Below, in pieces: positions 1-6,073 of a DNA stretch of 7,129 bases. Under the pieces are notes generated by a model, which saw nothing but the letters and a program-made list of their open reading frames with translations, was not told the origin of the DNA and did no database searches. Positions within the stretch are counted from its first letter, which is position 1, and the number at the start of each line of letters is the position of its first letter. A program made the position numbers and the translations under genes. Source of the DNA: Chloroflexota bacterium (GTDB lineage Bacteria; Chloroflexota; Dehalococcoidia; UBA2979); assembly GCA_002725365.1 (NCBI GenBank), contig PBOW01000081.1:1-7129 (forward strand). Direction: 5' to 3'.

Positions 1-42
1 ATTTGCATGTGGTTTCGTTCTCTCAAATACACCCTTTGACAT
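1..42 (-). CDS. tuf: Elongation factor Tu, N-terminal 14 codons (partial, runs off left edge)
   Basis: The minus strand from 42 down to 1 reads ATG followed by an open frame translating as MSKGVFERTKPHAN, which matches the almost invariant EF-Tu N-terminus (M-(A/S)-K-x-x-FERTKPH-x-N) just before the first GTPase strand. EF-Tu is the cytoplasmic GTPase that carries aminoacyl-tRNA to the ribosomal A site. The GTPase motifs themselves lie outside the window. A strong ribosome binding site, AGGAG at 49-53, sits 6 bases before the ATG. The gene follows fusA after a 39-base gap, the normal fusA-tuf order of the str operon, so cotranscription is expected. The identification rests on 14 residues plus position; both agree, and I know of no other family with this start. 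Confidence 0.93.
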   Translation of the reverse strand, partial: MSKGVFERTKPHAN

Positions 43-48
43 CTCTTA

Positions 49-53
49 CTCCT
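49..53 (-). promoter_or_regulatory. Ribosome binding site of tuf
   Basis: AGGAG on the minus strand, 6 bases upstream of the ATG at 42-40, is a near-consensus Shine-Dalgarno site. It fixes the tuf start and supports calling this short fragment a gene. No terminator hairpin is visible in the 39-base fusA-tuf spacer, in keeping with readthrough from fusA. Confidence 0.8.
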
Positions 54-81
54 GACCTCACATCTATCAATCTATACTCAG

Positions 82-2181
82 CTATTTGTTTTCCTGTCCT
101 GCAATCTCCTCGGCTACACTCTGCGGAACCCGTTCAAAATGAGAGAATTCCATTGAATTCGCAGCTCTACCCTGCGATCTTGATCGGAGATCTGTTGTAT
201 ACCCGAAGGTTTCGGCTAGTGGGACCTTTGCGTCGATCACTTGAGTATTTCCTCTTACTTCTGTGGATTCGACCCGGCCACGTCGAGAGTTGATATCTCC
301 AAGTACATCACCGAAATATTCATCCGGAGTTACAACTTCCATTTTCATTATCGGCTCTAAGAGGATCGGCGTGCATTTCCGCAAGCCTTCCTTCATACCT
401 ATAGAACCTGCAGTTTCAAAAGCAATCTCTGACGAGTCAACATCGTGGTAAGAACCATCCAAAAGTGCCACGTGCACGTCAACAACTGGATAACCCGCTT
501 TGACTCCACTGACTAGTGCTGATTCAACCCCACGGCGAACCGCTGGAATATATTCTCTCGGAATCGAGCCCCCAACGATTTTGTCTTCAAATTCGAAACC
601 TTCTCCCGGCTCTCTCGGACTTATTTCAAGTACACAGTGCCCGTATTGGCCGCGTCCACCACTCTGTCTGATGAACTTGCCCTCAACTGTAGCCGCTTTA
701 GTAATCGTTTCCCTGTAGGAAACTCTAGGGGCTCCGGTATTGGCTATAACACCAAACTCTCGCTTCACTCTGTCAACCACAACCTCAAGATGGAGCTCAC
801 CCATTCCAGATATAAGTGTCTGACCGGTCTCTTCGTTGTACCTCACTCTGAAAGTCGGATCTTCTTCCTGTAACTTGATTAACGCATCGGATAGTTTCTC
901 ATTTTCTTTCACCGTAGTTGGTTCAACCGCAATAGATATCACTGGTTCCGGGAACGTGATTCTCTCGAGTTCAACAGGGTTATCGCGATCACACAGAGTG
1001 TCGCCCGTGAAAGTATCCTTTAAACCAATAGCAGCAGCAATATCACCGGCTCTCACTTCGTCAACGTCTTCTCTTGAGTCAGCATGCATCTTTACAAGCC
1101 TACCCAGCCGCTCTCTATTATTTCGATTCGCATTAAATATCTGCTGGCCTTGACTCAATACGCCACTATAGACACGGAAAAATACCAGTCTCCCAACAAA
1201 TGGATCCGTCACAACTTTAAAAGCGATTGCCGTCGGTGGTTCGCTATCGTCAGCTTTTCTTTCGACGGTCTCCTCCGAACCAACAACTGTTGCAGTAACT
1301 GGTGGAACATCCAGTGGGGACGGGAGATAAGCCACCACAGCGTCCAACAAAACTTGGACGCCCTTATCTTTCAATGCTGAGCCACACAGTACCGGAGCAA
1401 GTTGATTAGTAATCGTCGCATTTCGTATACCGGCATTCAAAACATCCTGCGGTATTTCCTCGCCATCCAAAAACAACTCCATCACAGCATCATCGTACTC
1501 GGCCAGAGTTTCAATGAGTGATTCTCTCGCAGTATCAGCTGCGTCTTGCAACTCAGACGGGATTTCTTCCTCGACAACTTCAAGCCCACGGTCTCCCTTG
1601 AAGTAGATCGCTTGCATTCTGACCAAGTCGACCACACCTTCATGATTATCTTCAAGGCCGATCGGTATTTGTAACGGGAGCGCCACAGCACCAAGTCGGT
1701 CACGAATCATTTCAACACAGCGCTCAAAATTTGCCCCTGTCCTATCCAATTTGTTGACAAAGCAAATTCGCGGAACACTATACTTGTCTGCCTGTCGCCA
1801 CACCGTCTCAGACTGCGGTTCGACTCCAGCCACTCCGTCAAAGCAAACAACTCCGCCATCAAGCACTCGAAGCGATCGTTCTACTTCAACAGTGAAATCC
1901 ACGTGACCGGGGGTGTCGATAATGTTGATAGTATGATCAGCCCACGTTGCTGTAGTGGCAGCGGACGTGATAGTGATGCCTCGCTCCCGCTCCTGTTCCA
2001 TCCAATCCATTGTGGTATTGCCATCATGAGTTTCGCCAATTTTGTGGGTACGGCCTGTGTAAAAGAGGATCCGCTCAGTGACAGTAGTTTTTCCAGCATC
2101 AATATGAGCAATAATCCCAATATTCCGCATTGAGTTCAAAGAGTTATCCATGGATTTCACCGGTGTGGTGGCAGTAGTCAC
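82..2181 (-). CDS. fusA: Elongation factor G
   Basis: Translocation GTPase that moves tRNAs and mRNA after peptide bond formation and helps recycle ribosomes; acts in the cytoplasm on the 70S ribosome. The 699-residue product has the usual EF-G length. GTPase motifs are intact: AHIDAGKT (25-32), RGITI (67-71), DTPGH (89-93), NKLD (143-146) and SAL (268-270). Domain III carries the SGMGELHLE segment (458-466), domain IV the QSGGRGQYG loop (506-514) and the tip loop GSYHDVDSS (576-584) with His579, which reaches the decoding centre. Domain V ends with the RSRSQGRA segment (666-673). The start is GTG, chosen because AAGGGAAG lies 7 bases upstream; this gives about eight more residues before the RNIG motif than in E. 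coli EF-G. An in-frame ATG at 2151 is the alternative but has a poorer upstream site. It follows rpsG after about 105 bases containing a terminator-like hairpin and precedes tuf. It looks functional, with no break or missing key residue. Confidence 0.98.
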   Translation of the reverse strand: MTTATTPVKSMDNSLNSMRNIGIIAHIDAGKTTVTERILFYTGRTHKIGETHDGNTTMDWMEQERERGITITSAATTATWADHTINIIDTPGHVDFTVEVERSLRVLDGGVVCFDGVAGVEPQSETVWRQADKYSVPRICFVNKLDRTGANFERCVEMIRDRLGAVALPLQIPIGLEDNHEGVVDLVRMQAIYFKGDRGLEVVEEEIPSELQDAADTARESLIETLAEYDDAVMELFLDGEEIPQDVLNAGIRNATITNQLAPVLCGSALKDKGVQVLLDAVVAYLPSPLDVPPVTATVVGSEETVERKADDSEPPTAIAFKVVTDPFVGRLVFFRVYSGVLSQGQQIFNANRNNRERLGRLVKMHADSREDVDEVRAGDIAAAIGLKDTFTGDTLCDRDNPVELERITFPEPVISIAVEPTTVKENEKLSDALIKLQEEDPTFRVRYNEETGQTLISGMGELHLEVVVDRVKREFGVIANTGAPRVSYRETITKAATVEGKFIRQSGGRGQYGHCVLEISPREPGEGFEFEDKIVGGSIPREYIPAVRRGVESALVSGVKAGYPVVDVHVALLDGSYHDVDSSEIAFETAGSIGMKEGLRKCTPILLEPIMKMEVVTPDEYFGDVLGDINSRRGRVESTEVRGNTQVIDAKVPLAETFGYTTDLRSRSQGRAANSMEFSHFERVPQSVAEEIAGQENK

Positions 2182-2188
2182 TATTAAA

Positions 2189-2196
2189 CTTCCCTT
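2189..2196 (-). promoter_or_regulatory. Ribosome binding site supporting the GTG start of fusA
   Basis: AAGGGAAG on the minus strand lies 7 bases before GTG at 2181-2179. It is purine-rich and well spaced, whereas the in-frame ATG 30 bases further on has only a weak GGTGAAA upstream. It therefore decides in favour of a GTG start for EF-G. Confidence 0.6.
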
Positions 2197-2234
2197 ACAC
2201 TAAATTACCAACAAATAGCACAATTATTCGCCTC

Positions 2235-2267
2235 AAAAAAAGAAAACGCTGAACATTCTTCAGCGTT
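2235..2267 (-). terminator. Rho-independent terminator or attenuator between rpsG and fusA
   Basis: Read on the minus strand, AACGCTGAA (2267-2259), a 5-base loop GAATG, and TTCAGCGTT (2253-2245) form a perfect 9-bp stem. It is followed at once by TTTTCTTTTTTT (2246-2235, sharing its first bases with the stem). This is the textbook layout of an intrinsic terminator for minus-strand transcription. It begins about 20 bases after the rpsG stop codon and ends about 54 bases before the fusA start, inside what is normally one str operon transcript. The stem has only four G-C pairs, so termination may be partial, acting to lower fusA/tuf readthrough from rpsL-rpsG. The remaining bases 2182-2234 are A+T-rich, but I see no convincing -35/-10 pair there. 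Confidence 0.75.
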
Positions 2268-2286
2268 AACTCGGTATAAACTCAAC

Positions 2287-2760
2287 TTACCAACGATAGT
2301 GGGCGAATGCCCGATTAGCTTCCGCCATTCTGTGTGTCTCGTCCTTTTTTCTTATTGCTGCCCCGGCTGGTTGATCGCCTGCTGCATCTAACAACTCAGC
2401 GGCAAGTTTTTCCACGTATGAGCGACCATTCCTAGTCCTAGCAGCATCACGTATCCACCGGAGTGCGAGCGTTTCACGCCTCTCCGCCCTTATATCGATA
2501 GGAACCTGGTATGTTGCACCACCTACCCTGCGCGGCTTCACCTCAACAGTTGGTGTGACATTTCTCACAGCAATCTCAAATACATCTAGACCGCGACGTC
2601 CACTAATCTCCTCAATGCGATCAAATGCACCGTAAACCAGCCCTTCAGCTGTCGACTTCTTGCCACTCTTCATTATTCCGTTTATCAATTTCGTGACCGT
2701 CTGGCTTTGATACCTGGCGTCCGGCAGAGTAGAACGTGTCGGGGCGCTATTACGTCTCAT
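2287..2760 (-). CDS. rpsG: 30S ribosomal protein S7
   Basis: Primary 16S rRNA binding protein that nucleates assembly of the 30S head and lies near the mRNA exit/E site. At 157 residues it has the standard bacterial S7 length (about 156). Recognisable features are the LPDARYQS segment near residues 13-20, the KLINGIMKSGKKSTAE stretch (24-39), the NVTPTVEVKPRRVGGATYQVP beta-hairpin region around 67-87 that contacts rRNA and the E site, and the RKKDETHRMAEANRAFAHYRW C-terminus, ending right after the conserved AHYRW motif. The start ATG has GGAG at 2769-2772, 8 bases upstream. The 17-base rpsL-rpsG spacer indicates a shared transcript. In E. coli S7 represses str translation by binding the longer rpsL-rpsG spacer; this spacer is too short for that structure, so any autoregulation must differ. 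Confidence 0.98.
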   Translation of the reverse strand: MRRNSAPTRSTLPDARYQSQTVTKLINGIMKSGKKSTAEGLVYGAFDRIEEISGRRGLDVFEIAVRNVTPTVEVKPRRVGGATYQVPIDIRAERRETLALRWIRDAARTRNGRSYVEKLAAELLDAAGDQPAGAAIRKKDETHRMAEANRAFAHYRW

Positions 2761-2777
2761 AGGAAAAACTCCAAAAT

Positions 2778-3191
2778 CTAGCTCTTGCGGGTACCGTATT
2801 TGCTTCGACTACGCTGACGTCCCTCGACACCAGTGGCGTCGAGGGCACCACGAATGACTTGATATCTAACTCCCGGGACATCTCGGATTCGTCCGCCACG
2901 GACCAAAACTACCGAGTGTTCCTGCAGTGTATGTCCCTCCCCCGGGATATAAGCAGTTACTTCTAGCCCGTTGGATAATCTCACTCTAGCTACTTTTCTA
3001 AGCGCAGAATTCGGTTTCTTAGGAGTCACAGTCCGCACCTGTGTTACCACACCGCGCTTCTGAGGAGCCCCTGTGGGCTCACGCAGCATTTTATTCTTAA
3101 GAGTATTAAAACGTAGCCTAAGAGCAGGAGACTTCGTCTTGCTCAGCTTCCTTTTTCTCGGCTTGCGGACCAACTGATTTATGGTCGGCAT
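2778..3191 (-). CDS. rpsL: 30S ribosomal protein S12
   Basis: Decoding-centre protein that monitors codon-anticodon pairing and sets fidelity and streptomycin response. I start it at the ATG of [10 protein letters not shown], the invariant family N-terminus, with GGGGAAG at 3197-3203, 5 bases upstream; an in-frame ATG 18 bases earlier (3209) would add MFGEVP and is unlikely. This gives 137 residues, the longer Gram-positive/Chloroflexota-type form with an insertion near residues 25-41 compared with the 124-residue E. coli or M. tuberculosis protein. The [11 protein letters not shown] loop (56-66) is intact, with Lys58 equivalent to Lys43. In GGRIRDVPG (99-107), Arg103 replaces the usual Lys88, while Asp104, the site methylthiolated in E. 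coli, is kept. The Cys of the usual RGVCTRV segment is Val here. The gene opens the str operon and is followed by rpsG. Confidence 0.98.
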   Translation of the reverse strand: MPTINQLVRKPRKRKLSKTKSPALRLRFNTLKNKMLREPTGAPQKRGVVTQVRTVTPKKPNSALRKVARVRLSNGLEVTAYIPGEGHTLQEHSVVLVRGGRIRDVPGVRYQVIRGALDATGVEGRQRSRSKYGTRKS

Positions 3192-3196
3192 AGGCA

Positions 3197-3203
3197 CTTC
3201 CCC
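3197..3203 (-). promoter_or_regulatory. Ribosome binding site of rpsL
   Basis: GGGGAAG on the minus strand, 5 bases before the ATG at 3191-3189. It lies downstream of the alternative upstream ATG at 3209, so it can only serve the MPTINQ start and settles which start is used. Confidence 0.6.
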
Positions 3204-3209
3204 AAACAC

Positions 3210-3226
3210 TTAATAAATTTTACTAA
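3210..3226 (-). repeat. A+T-rich imperfect inverted repeat just upstream of rpsL
   Basis: On the minus strand TTAGTAAA-A-TTTATTAA is a 17-base inverted repeat with a single mismatched pair that would be a G-U wobble in RNA. It ends 18 bases before the rpsL ATG. It also contains TAAAAT (3222-3217), a good -10 hexamer without a visible -35. It could be a regulator or promoter site, a weak leader stem, or chance in an A+T-rich stretch. Confidence 0.35.
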
Positions 3227-3241
3227 ACATCCCACAGAGGA

Positions 3242-3270
3242 TTTATTTCACACAGCAAATTGAAACTCAA
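3242..3270 (-). promoter_or_regulatory. Candidate promoter of the str operon
   Basis: The 215 bases between the deacetylase stop and rpsL hold no gene I can support and are the natural place for an str promoter. The best sigma-70-like pair I see is TTGAGT (3270-3265), 17 bases, AATAAA (3247-3242), each 4 of 6 to consensus. Transcription would begin roughly 45 bases before the rpsL ATG. TTGACC further upstream (3290-3285) is a better -35 alone but has no partner at the right distance. A weak assignment by eye. Confidence 0.25.
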
Positions 3271-3406
3271 TCAATAGTTGCGCAGGTCAAAAATACTATC
3301 GGTTCTTTGGTGCTAAGTGCAAGCGCTTCGCTCGACAATGCCACAAATACTGCCGAAAACGATGGCATCGCTGGCCTGACAGACCTTAAACGCGCGCTCC
3401 TGAAAA

Positions 3407-4159
3407 TTATCTCCGCAAAATTACTTTTTTGAACGATTCACGCAACGGCGGAAGAGAATCCGCGACGTCATTTTTTTCAGCTGCAGCTAATCTGTCAGCA
3501 AACATTTTTCTCAAAGATTTCGCGTCACGTCCGCCCATCTGAGAAACATGTGCTAACAACGCTGCAATTTTTGTCTCCATATGGTCTTTTATGTCCACGT
3601 GATAATCCGGAACATCAGTTCCTGCAAGCAACATAGCCGACGGCCTAAATGGCTTTAATCCTTGTAATTTTTGATCCGGATGAAACAGATGATCATCTGC
3701 AGCGGGATAAATGGCATCATAGCTGGAGATACCAGTCACACGATGATCTCGATGATTAAAACCGCTTCGGAAGCCATCCCAAGTGATGACAAGTTCAGGT
3801 CGCAACTTTCGGATTTCGAGTACTAAGAGCTCGCGCAAACGATCATCTGATGAGAGCATCCCATCTGGGAATCCTAAGAATCTAGGTTCATTTGCACCCA
3901 TGATCGTCGCAGCGGCACGGGTTTCCTCTTCTCTTTCACCCGCTAGCTGCTGCGCTGTCACAGTAGGATCTTTTGTCCCCTTGTTACCAGAGGTGGCAAC
4001 TAGGATATCAATCGTCCAGCCCCTAGAACTCATCATGGCGACCGTTCCGCCGCATGTGAATTCCAGGTCGTCTGGATGCGCGAAGATACACAAAGCCCTC
4101 TTACCTGACTTCTCCTCAACCTCATCGAGTAGGTCCTTATTTGGGTCTAGTGCCTCCAT
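3407..4159 (-). CDS. PIG-L/LmbE-family zinc-dependent N-deacetylase
   Basis: Member of the family that removes acetyl groups from N-acetylglucosamine conjugates (MshB in mycothiol, BshB in bacillithiol, PIG-L in GPI anchors) or cleaves mycothiol S-conjugates (Mca). The 250-residue product has the hallmark AHPDD at 27-31, giving zinc ligands His28 and Asp31 and the catalytic base Asp30. The second motif, NHRDHRVTG (135-143), gives His139 as the third zinc ligand, with Arg in place of the usual Pro of HPDH. A GEREEETRAAA helix (74-84) and GFPDG (96-100) are also typical. No signal peptide or membrane segment is apparent, so it should be cytoplasmic. At 250 residues it is nearer BshB-type proteins than MshB (about 300). 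It starts 3 bases after the glycosyltransferase stop, with GAGGT (4165-4169) overlapping that stop, so the two are translationally coupled. Substrate is inferred: probably the neighbour's product. Family is sure; exact reaction is not. Confidence 0.93.
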   Translation of the reverse strand: MEALDPNKDLLDEVEEKSGKRALCIFAHPDDLEFTCGGTVAMMSSRGWTIDILVATSGNKGTKDPTVTAQQLAGEREEETRAAATIMGANEPRFLGFPDGMLSSDDRLRELLVLEIRKLRPELVITWDGFRSGFNHRDHRVTGISSYDAIYPAADDHLFHPDQKLQGLKPFRPSAMLLAGTDVPDYHVDIKDHMETKIAALLAHVSQMGGRDAKSLRKMFADRLAAAEKNDVADSLPPLRESFKKVILRR

Positions 4160-4162
4160 GCC

Positions 4163-5422
4163 TTACCTCAAACTCCGATACAACTTCGACAGATCTGCGG
4201 CTATTGAATCCCAAGAATACTCCATTGCACGTCGACGAGCTAACAACGAAAGTTTCTCTGCGATGTGTGACTCATTCATGACCGAAGAGATGGCTTCAGA
4301 AAGACGTATTACGTCTGAAGGAGGAATTAAAATACCAGGCAATTGATCAGGATTAGTCGACTTGCCCAACATGCTAGGCAAACCACCAACGTCCGATGCT
4401 ATAAGTGGCCTTGCCGAGGCCAATGCCTCAAGAGCTACCATCCCAAATGACTCGTAAAGTGAGGGGACGATAACTAAATCAGAGGCTTGATAGTAGCTGG
4501 GCAGTATCTCATGACTGATAGACCCCATGAATGTGACATTTTCTTCAATACCGAGAGACTTACCTAAGTTAAAGAGTCTCTCTCGCTCTTCGAGAGAGTC
4601 CGGATGAGAATTTCCTCCAAATAAATATAGCTGCCACCTCTCTTTAGGTCCGTCTATTTTTGCTAGCGCCTCCAGAAGTATATCCAGACCTTTAAGTCTC
4701 TCGAATCTCCCACCTGCCAGCAAAATAAGTCTGTCCATGGGCAAGTTAAGTTCCGACTTCGCCTCCAGATGATTTCGTGGTAAAAACCTCTTCAGATCTA
4801 CTCCTGGCGGGATAATTTCCAGACGACTTTCGTCAACACCATAAAGCTCTTTTAGAAGCATCCCTTCATGTCTACTAGCAATAATCACACGGTCCAAAAC
4901 TGACACCACCTCAGACTCGGTTTTCAGACGATCGATTGATTCATGTGCGGAGATACCATGCAAAATTTTAATTTCGCCAAACGTATGGAACATCCCTACA
5001 TGTGGGACCTCCCAGTGCTTAGAAACGATCACGCCAGCTGCAATAGACAACCAATAGTGCGAATGGACGACATCGAAGTCCAGATTTTGCTCTGCTGTCC
5101 AGTGACAGACGGATTCTGCAAACTCCTCAATTAGTGGACTCATGTCTTCTTTTTCGACACGCTCAACTGGTCCAGCCACTATATGAATTACTCGAAAAAA
5201 AGAATCTACTTGTTCTATATCCGGAACAGACGGATTATCGCGTCTAACGAACACATCGACAGCGATACCGAGCCCTGCAAGTCTCTTGGCAGTCTCCAAG
5301 ACATATACATTCATACCTCCTGTTTCCCGTCCCCCGAGCTCAGCTGTCGGTGAGGTATGCATCGACATCAGAGCCACTCTGAGCTGCGGTGGAGACTCAT
5401 TAATGCTGGGAGCAGATGTCAT
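4163..5422 (-). CDS. GT4-family glycosyltransferase, MshA-like
   Basis: Retaining GT-B glycosyltransferase of 419 residues, close in length and layout to MshA, which joins N-acetylglucosamine from UDP-GlcNAc to inositol 1-phosphate as the first step of mycothiol synthesis. The N-terminal domain begins MHTSPTAELGGRETGGMNVYV (21-41), very like MshA. Residues matching the inositol-phosphate pocket of C. glutamicum MshA, as I recall it, are all present: Lys91, Tyr123 in HSHYW (120-124), Thr147 and Arg165. The C-terminal domain has GGRFERLKG (237-245) with Arg239 and Lys244 for the nucleotide phosphates, and the E-x7-E signature ESFGMVALE (324-332). No membrane segment is seen. The ATG lies 6 bases after the folE stop; its binding site is weak (GGATCC, 12 bases off), suggesting coupling to folE. 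The PIG-L deacetylase follows 3 bases later. Other GT4 roles (sucrose-phosphate synthase-like, lipid or pterin glycosylation) remain possible, so I leave the symbol blank. Confidence 0.93.
   Translation of the reverse strand: MTSAPSINESPPQLRVALMSMHTSPTAELGGRETGGMNVYVLETAKRLAGLGIAVDVFVRRDNPSVPDIEQVDSFFRVIHIVAGPVERVEKEDMSPLIEEFAESVCHWTAEQNLDFDVVHSHYWLSIAAGVIVSKHWEVPHVGMFHTFGEIKILHGISAHESIDRLKTESEVVSVLDRVIIASRHEGMLLKELYGVDESRLEIIPPGVDLKRFLPRNHLEAKSELNLPMDRLILLAGGRFERLKGLDILLEALAKIDGPKERWQLYLFGGNSHPDSLEERERLFNLGKSLGIEENVTFMGSISHEILPSYYQASDLVIVPSLYESFGMVALEALASARPLIASDVGGLPSMLGKSTNPDQLPGILIPPSDVIRLSEAISSVMNESHIAEKLSLLARRRAMEYSWDSIAADLSKLYRSLR
4165..4169 (-). promoter_or_regulatory. Ribosome binding site of the PIG-L deacetylase, overlapping the upstream stop codon
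   Basis: GAGGT on the minus strand lies 5 bases before the ATG at 4159-4157. Its last base is the first base of the glycosyltransferase TAA stop (4165-4163). This arrangement points to translational coupling of the two genes and supports their working together. Confidence 0.65.
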
Positions 5423-5428
5423 GATTTT

Positions 5429-6025
5429 TTACACGGATCCAATTAGGCGGAGGAATTCCTGTCGCGAATTGACATCGTCGCGTAAACGTCCTCTTAAAGC
5501 AGACGTGACCATCCGGGCACCAGGCTTTCTAACACCTCGAGCAGTCATGCATAGATGTTCCGCCTCTATCACCACTCCAACGCCTCTCGCGCTGAGAGCA
5601 TTTTCAATACTGTCCGCAATTTGTCCAGTAAGCCTTTCTTGAACTTGTGGACGTTTAGCAAAAACCTCCACAGCGCGCGCGAGTTTCGATAGACCCACTA
5701 TCGCGCCGTCAGGAAGGTACCCCACGTGAGCTTGTCCATGGAACGGAAGAAAATGATGCTCACACATCGAATAAAATGGAATTTCCTTCAAAATCACCAA
5801 TTCATCATGCTCCTCGTTAAATTGCACCTTCAGTAATTCTTCAGGATCTTGATCGACTCCACTGAAGAGCTCTAAGTACATGTCAGCGATCCTTCTTGGA
5901 GTATCAGTCAGGCCGTCATTCTCCCCTAGTCGCAATTCCTTAATCAGATCATCAATTAAATGGATCAAGCGCGGGCGATCGATATAACGATGTTCCGCGG
6001 AGGATTCAATCTCTGTTTCGTTCAT
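5429..6025 (-). CDS. folE: GTP cyclohydrolase I (type IA)
   Basis: Converts GTP to 7,8-dihydroneopterin triphosphate plus formate, the entry to folate and also to queuosine-type and tetrahydrobiopterin pathways; a cytoplasmic toroidal homodecamer in the family. Numbering from the upstream ATG at 6031 (200 residues), zinc ligands Cys90, His93 (in CEHHF, 90-94) and Cys161 are present, with catalytic His92 and His159 and substrate-binding Glu132 in RPQVQERLTGQI (127-138). These match E. coli Cys110, His113, Cys181, His112, His179 and Glu152 with a constant offset of 20. The TPRRIADMY segment (44-52) is typical. I place the start at the second ATG (6025), because AAGGGG (6033-6038) sits 7 bases from it but only 1 base from the ATG at 6031; the protein is then 198 residues. 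It follows thrC after 48 bases and precedes the glycosyltransferase by 6 bases. Confidence 0.97.
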   Translation of the reverse strand: MNETEIESSAEHRYIDRPRLIHLIDDLIKELRLGENDGLTDTPRRIADMYLELFSGVDQDPEELLKVQFNEEHDELVILKEIPFYSMCEHHFLPFHGQAHVGYLPDGAIVGLSKLARAVEVFAKRPQVQERLTGQIADSIENALSARGVGVVIEAEHLCMTARGVRKPGARMVTSALRGRLRDDVNSRQEFLRLIGSV

Positions 6026-6032
6026 GCTCATG

Positions 6033-6038
6033 CCCCTT
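6033..6038 (-). promoter_or_regulatory. Ribosome binding site deciding the folE start
   Basis: AAGGGG on the minus strand is spaced 7 bases from ATG at 6025 and only 1 base from ATG at 6031. Normal spacing favours the second ATG, shortening FolE by two residues (loss of Met-Ser). Confidence 0.55.
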
Positions 6039-6073
6039 CTTAGTCAGACTGACGGCTGAAATATTTATTATCT

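Noticed and set aside
3192..3209. An upstream in-frame ATG that would extend S12 by six residues (MFGEVP).
   Set aside because: The invariant S12 N-terminus is MPTI, and the ribosome binding site at 3197-3203 lies inside this extension.
3267..3368. A 33-codon minus-strand open frame (ATG at 3368, TGA at 3267) in the spacer before rpsL, considered as a leader peptide or small protein.
   Set aside because: No good ribosome binding site, no recognisable motif, and it overlaps the region expected to hold the promoter. Such a frame is easily found by chance.
3345..3372. A short hairpin (AGCGAT, loop GCC, ATCGTT) followed by a few T residues on the minus strand after the deacetylase gene, considered as the terminator of the metabolic cluster.
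   Set aside because: The stem is only about 6 bp with a wobble pair and the T-run is too short; not convincing as an intrinsic terminator, so the end of that transcript is left open.
3783..4346. The longest plus-strand open frame in the window (187 codons), antisense to the deacetylase and glycosyltransferase genes, plus other plus-strand frames opposite fusA.
   Set aside because: They are low-complexity, Ser-rich translations lying opposite well-identified genes, with no recognisable domain; shadows of the real coding strand.
4578..4598. A perfect 8-bp inverted repeat with 5-base loop (CTCTCTCG / CGAGAGAG) inside the glycosyltransferase gene.
   Set aside because: It arises from codons for a Glu/Arg-rich helix (LEERERL) and has no T-tract or regulatory context; most likely coincidence.
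6040..6055. A GTCAG-T-CTGAC inverted repeat in the thrC-folE spacer, considered as a terminator or operator.
   Set aside because: The arms are 5 bases with a one-base centre and no T-tract follows; too short to support a call.
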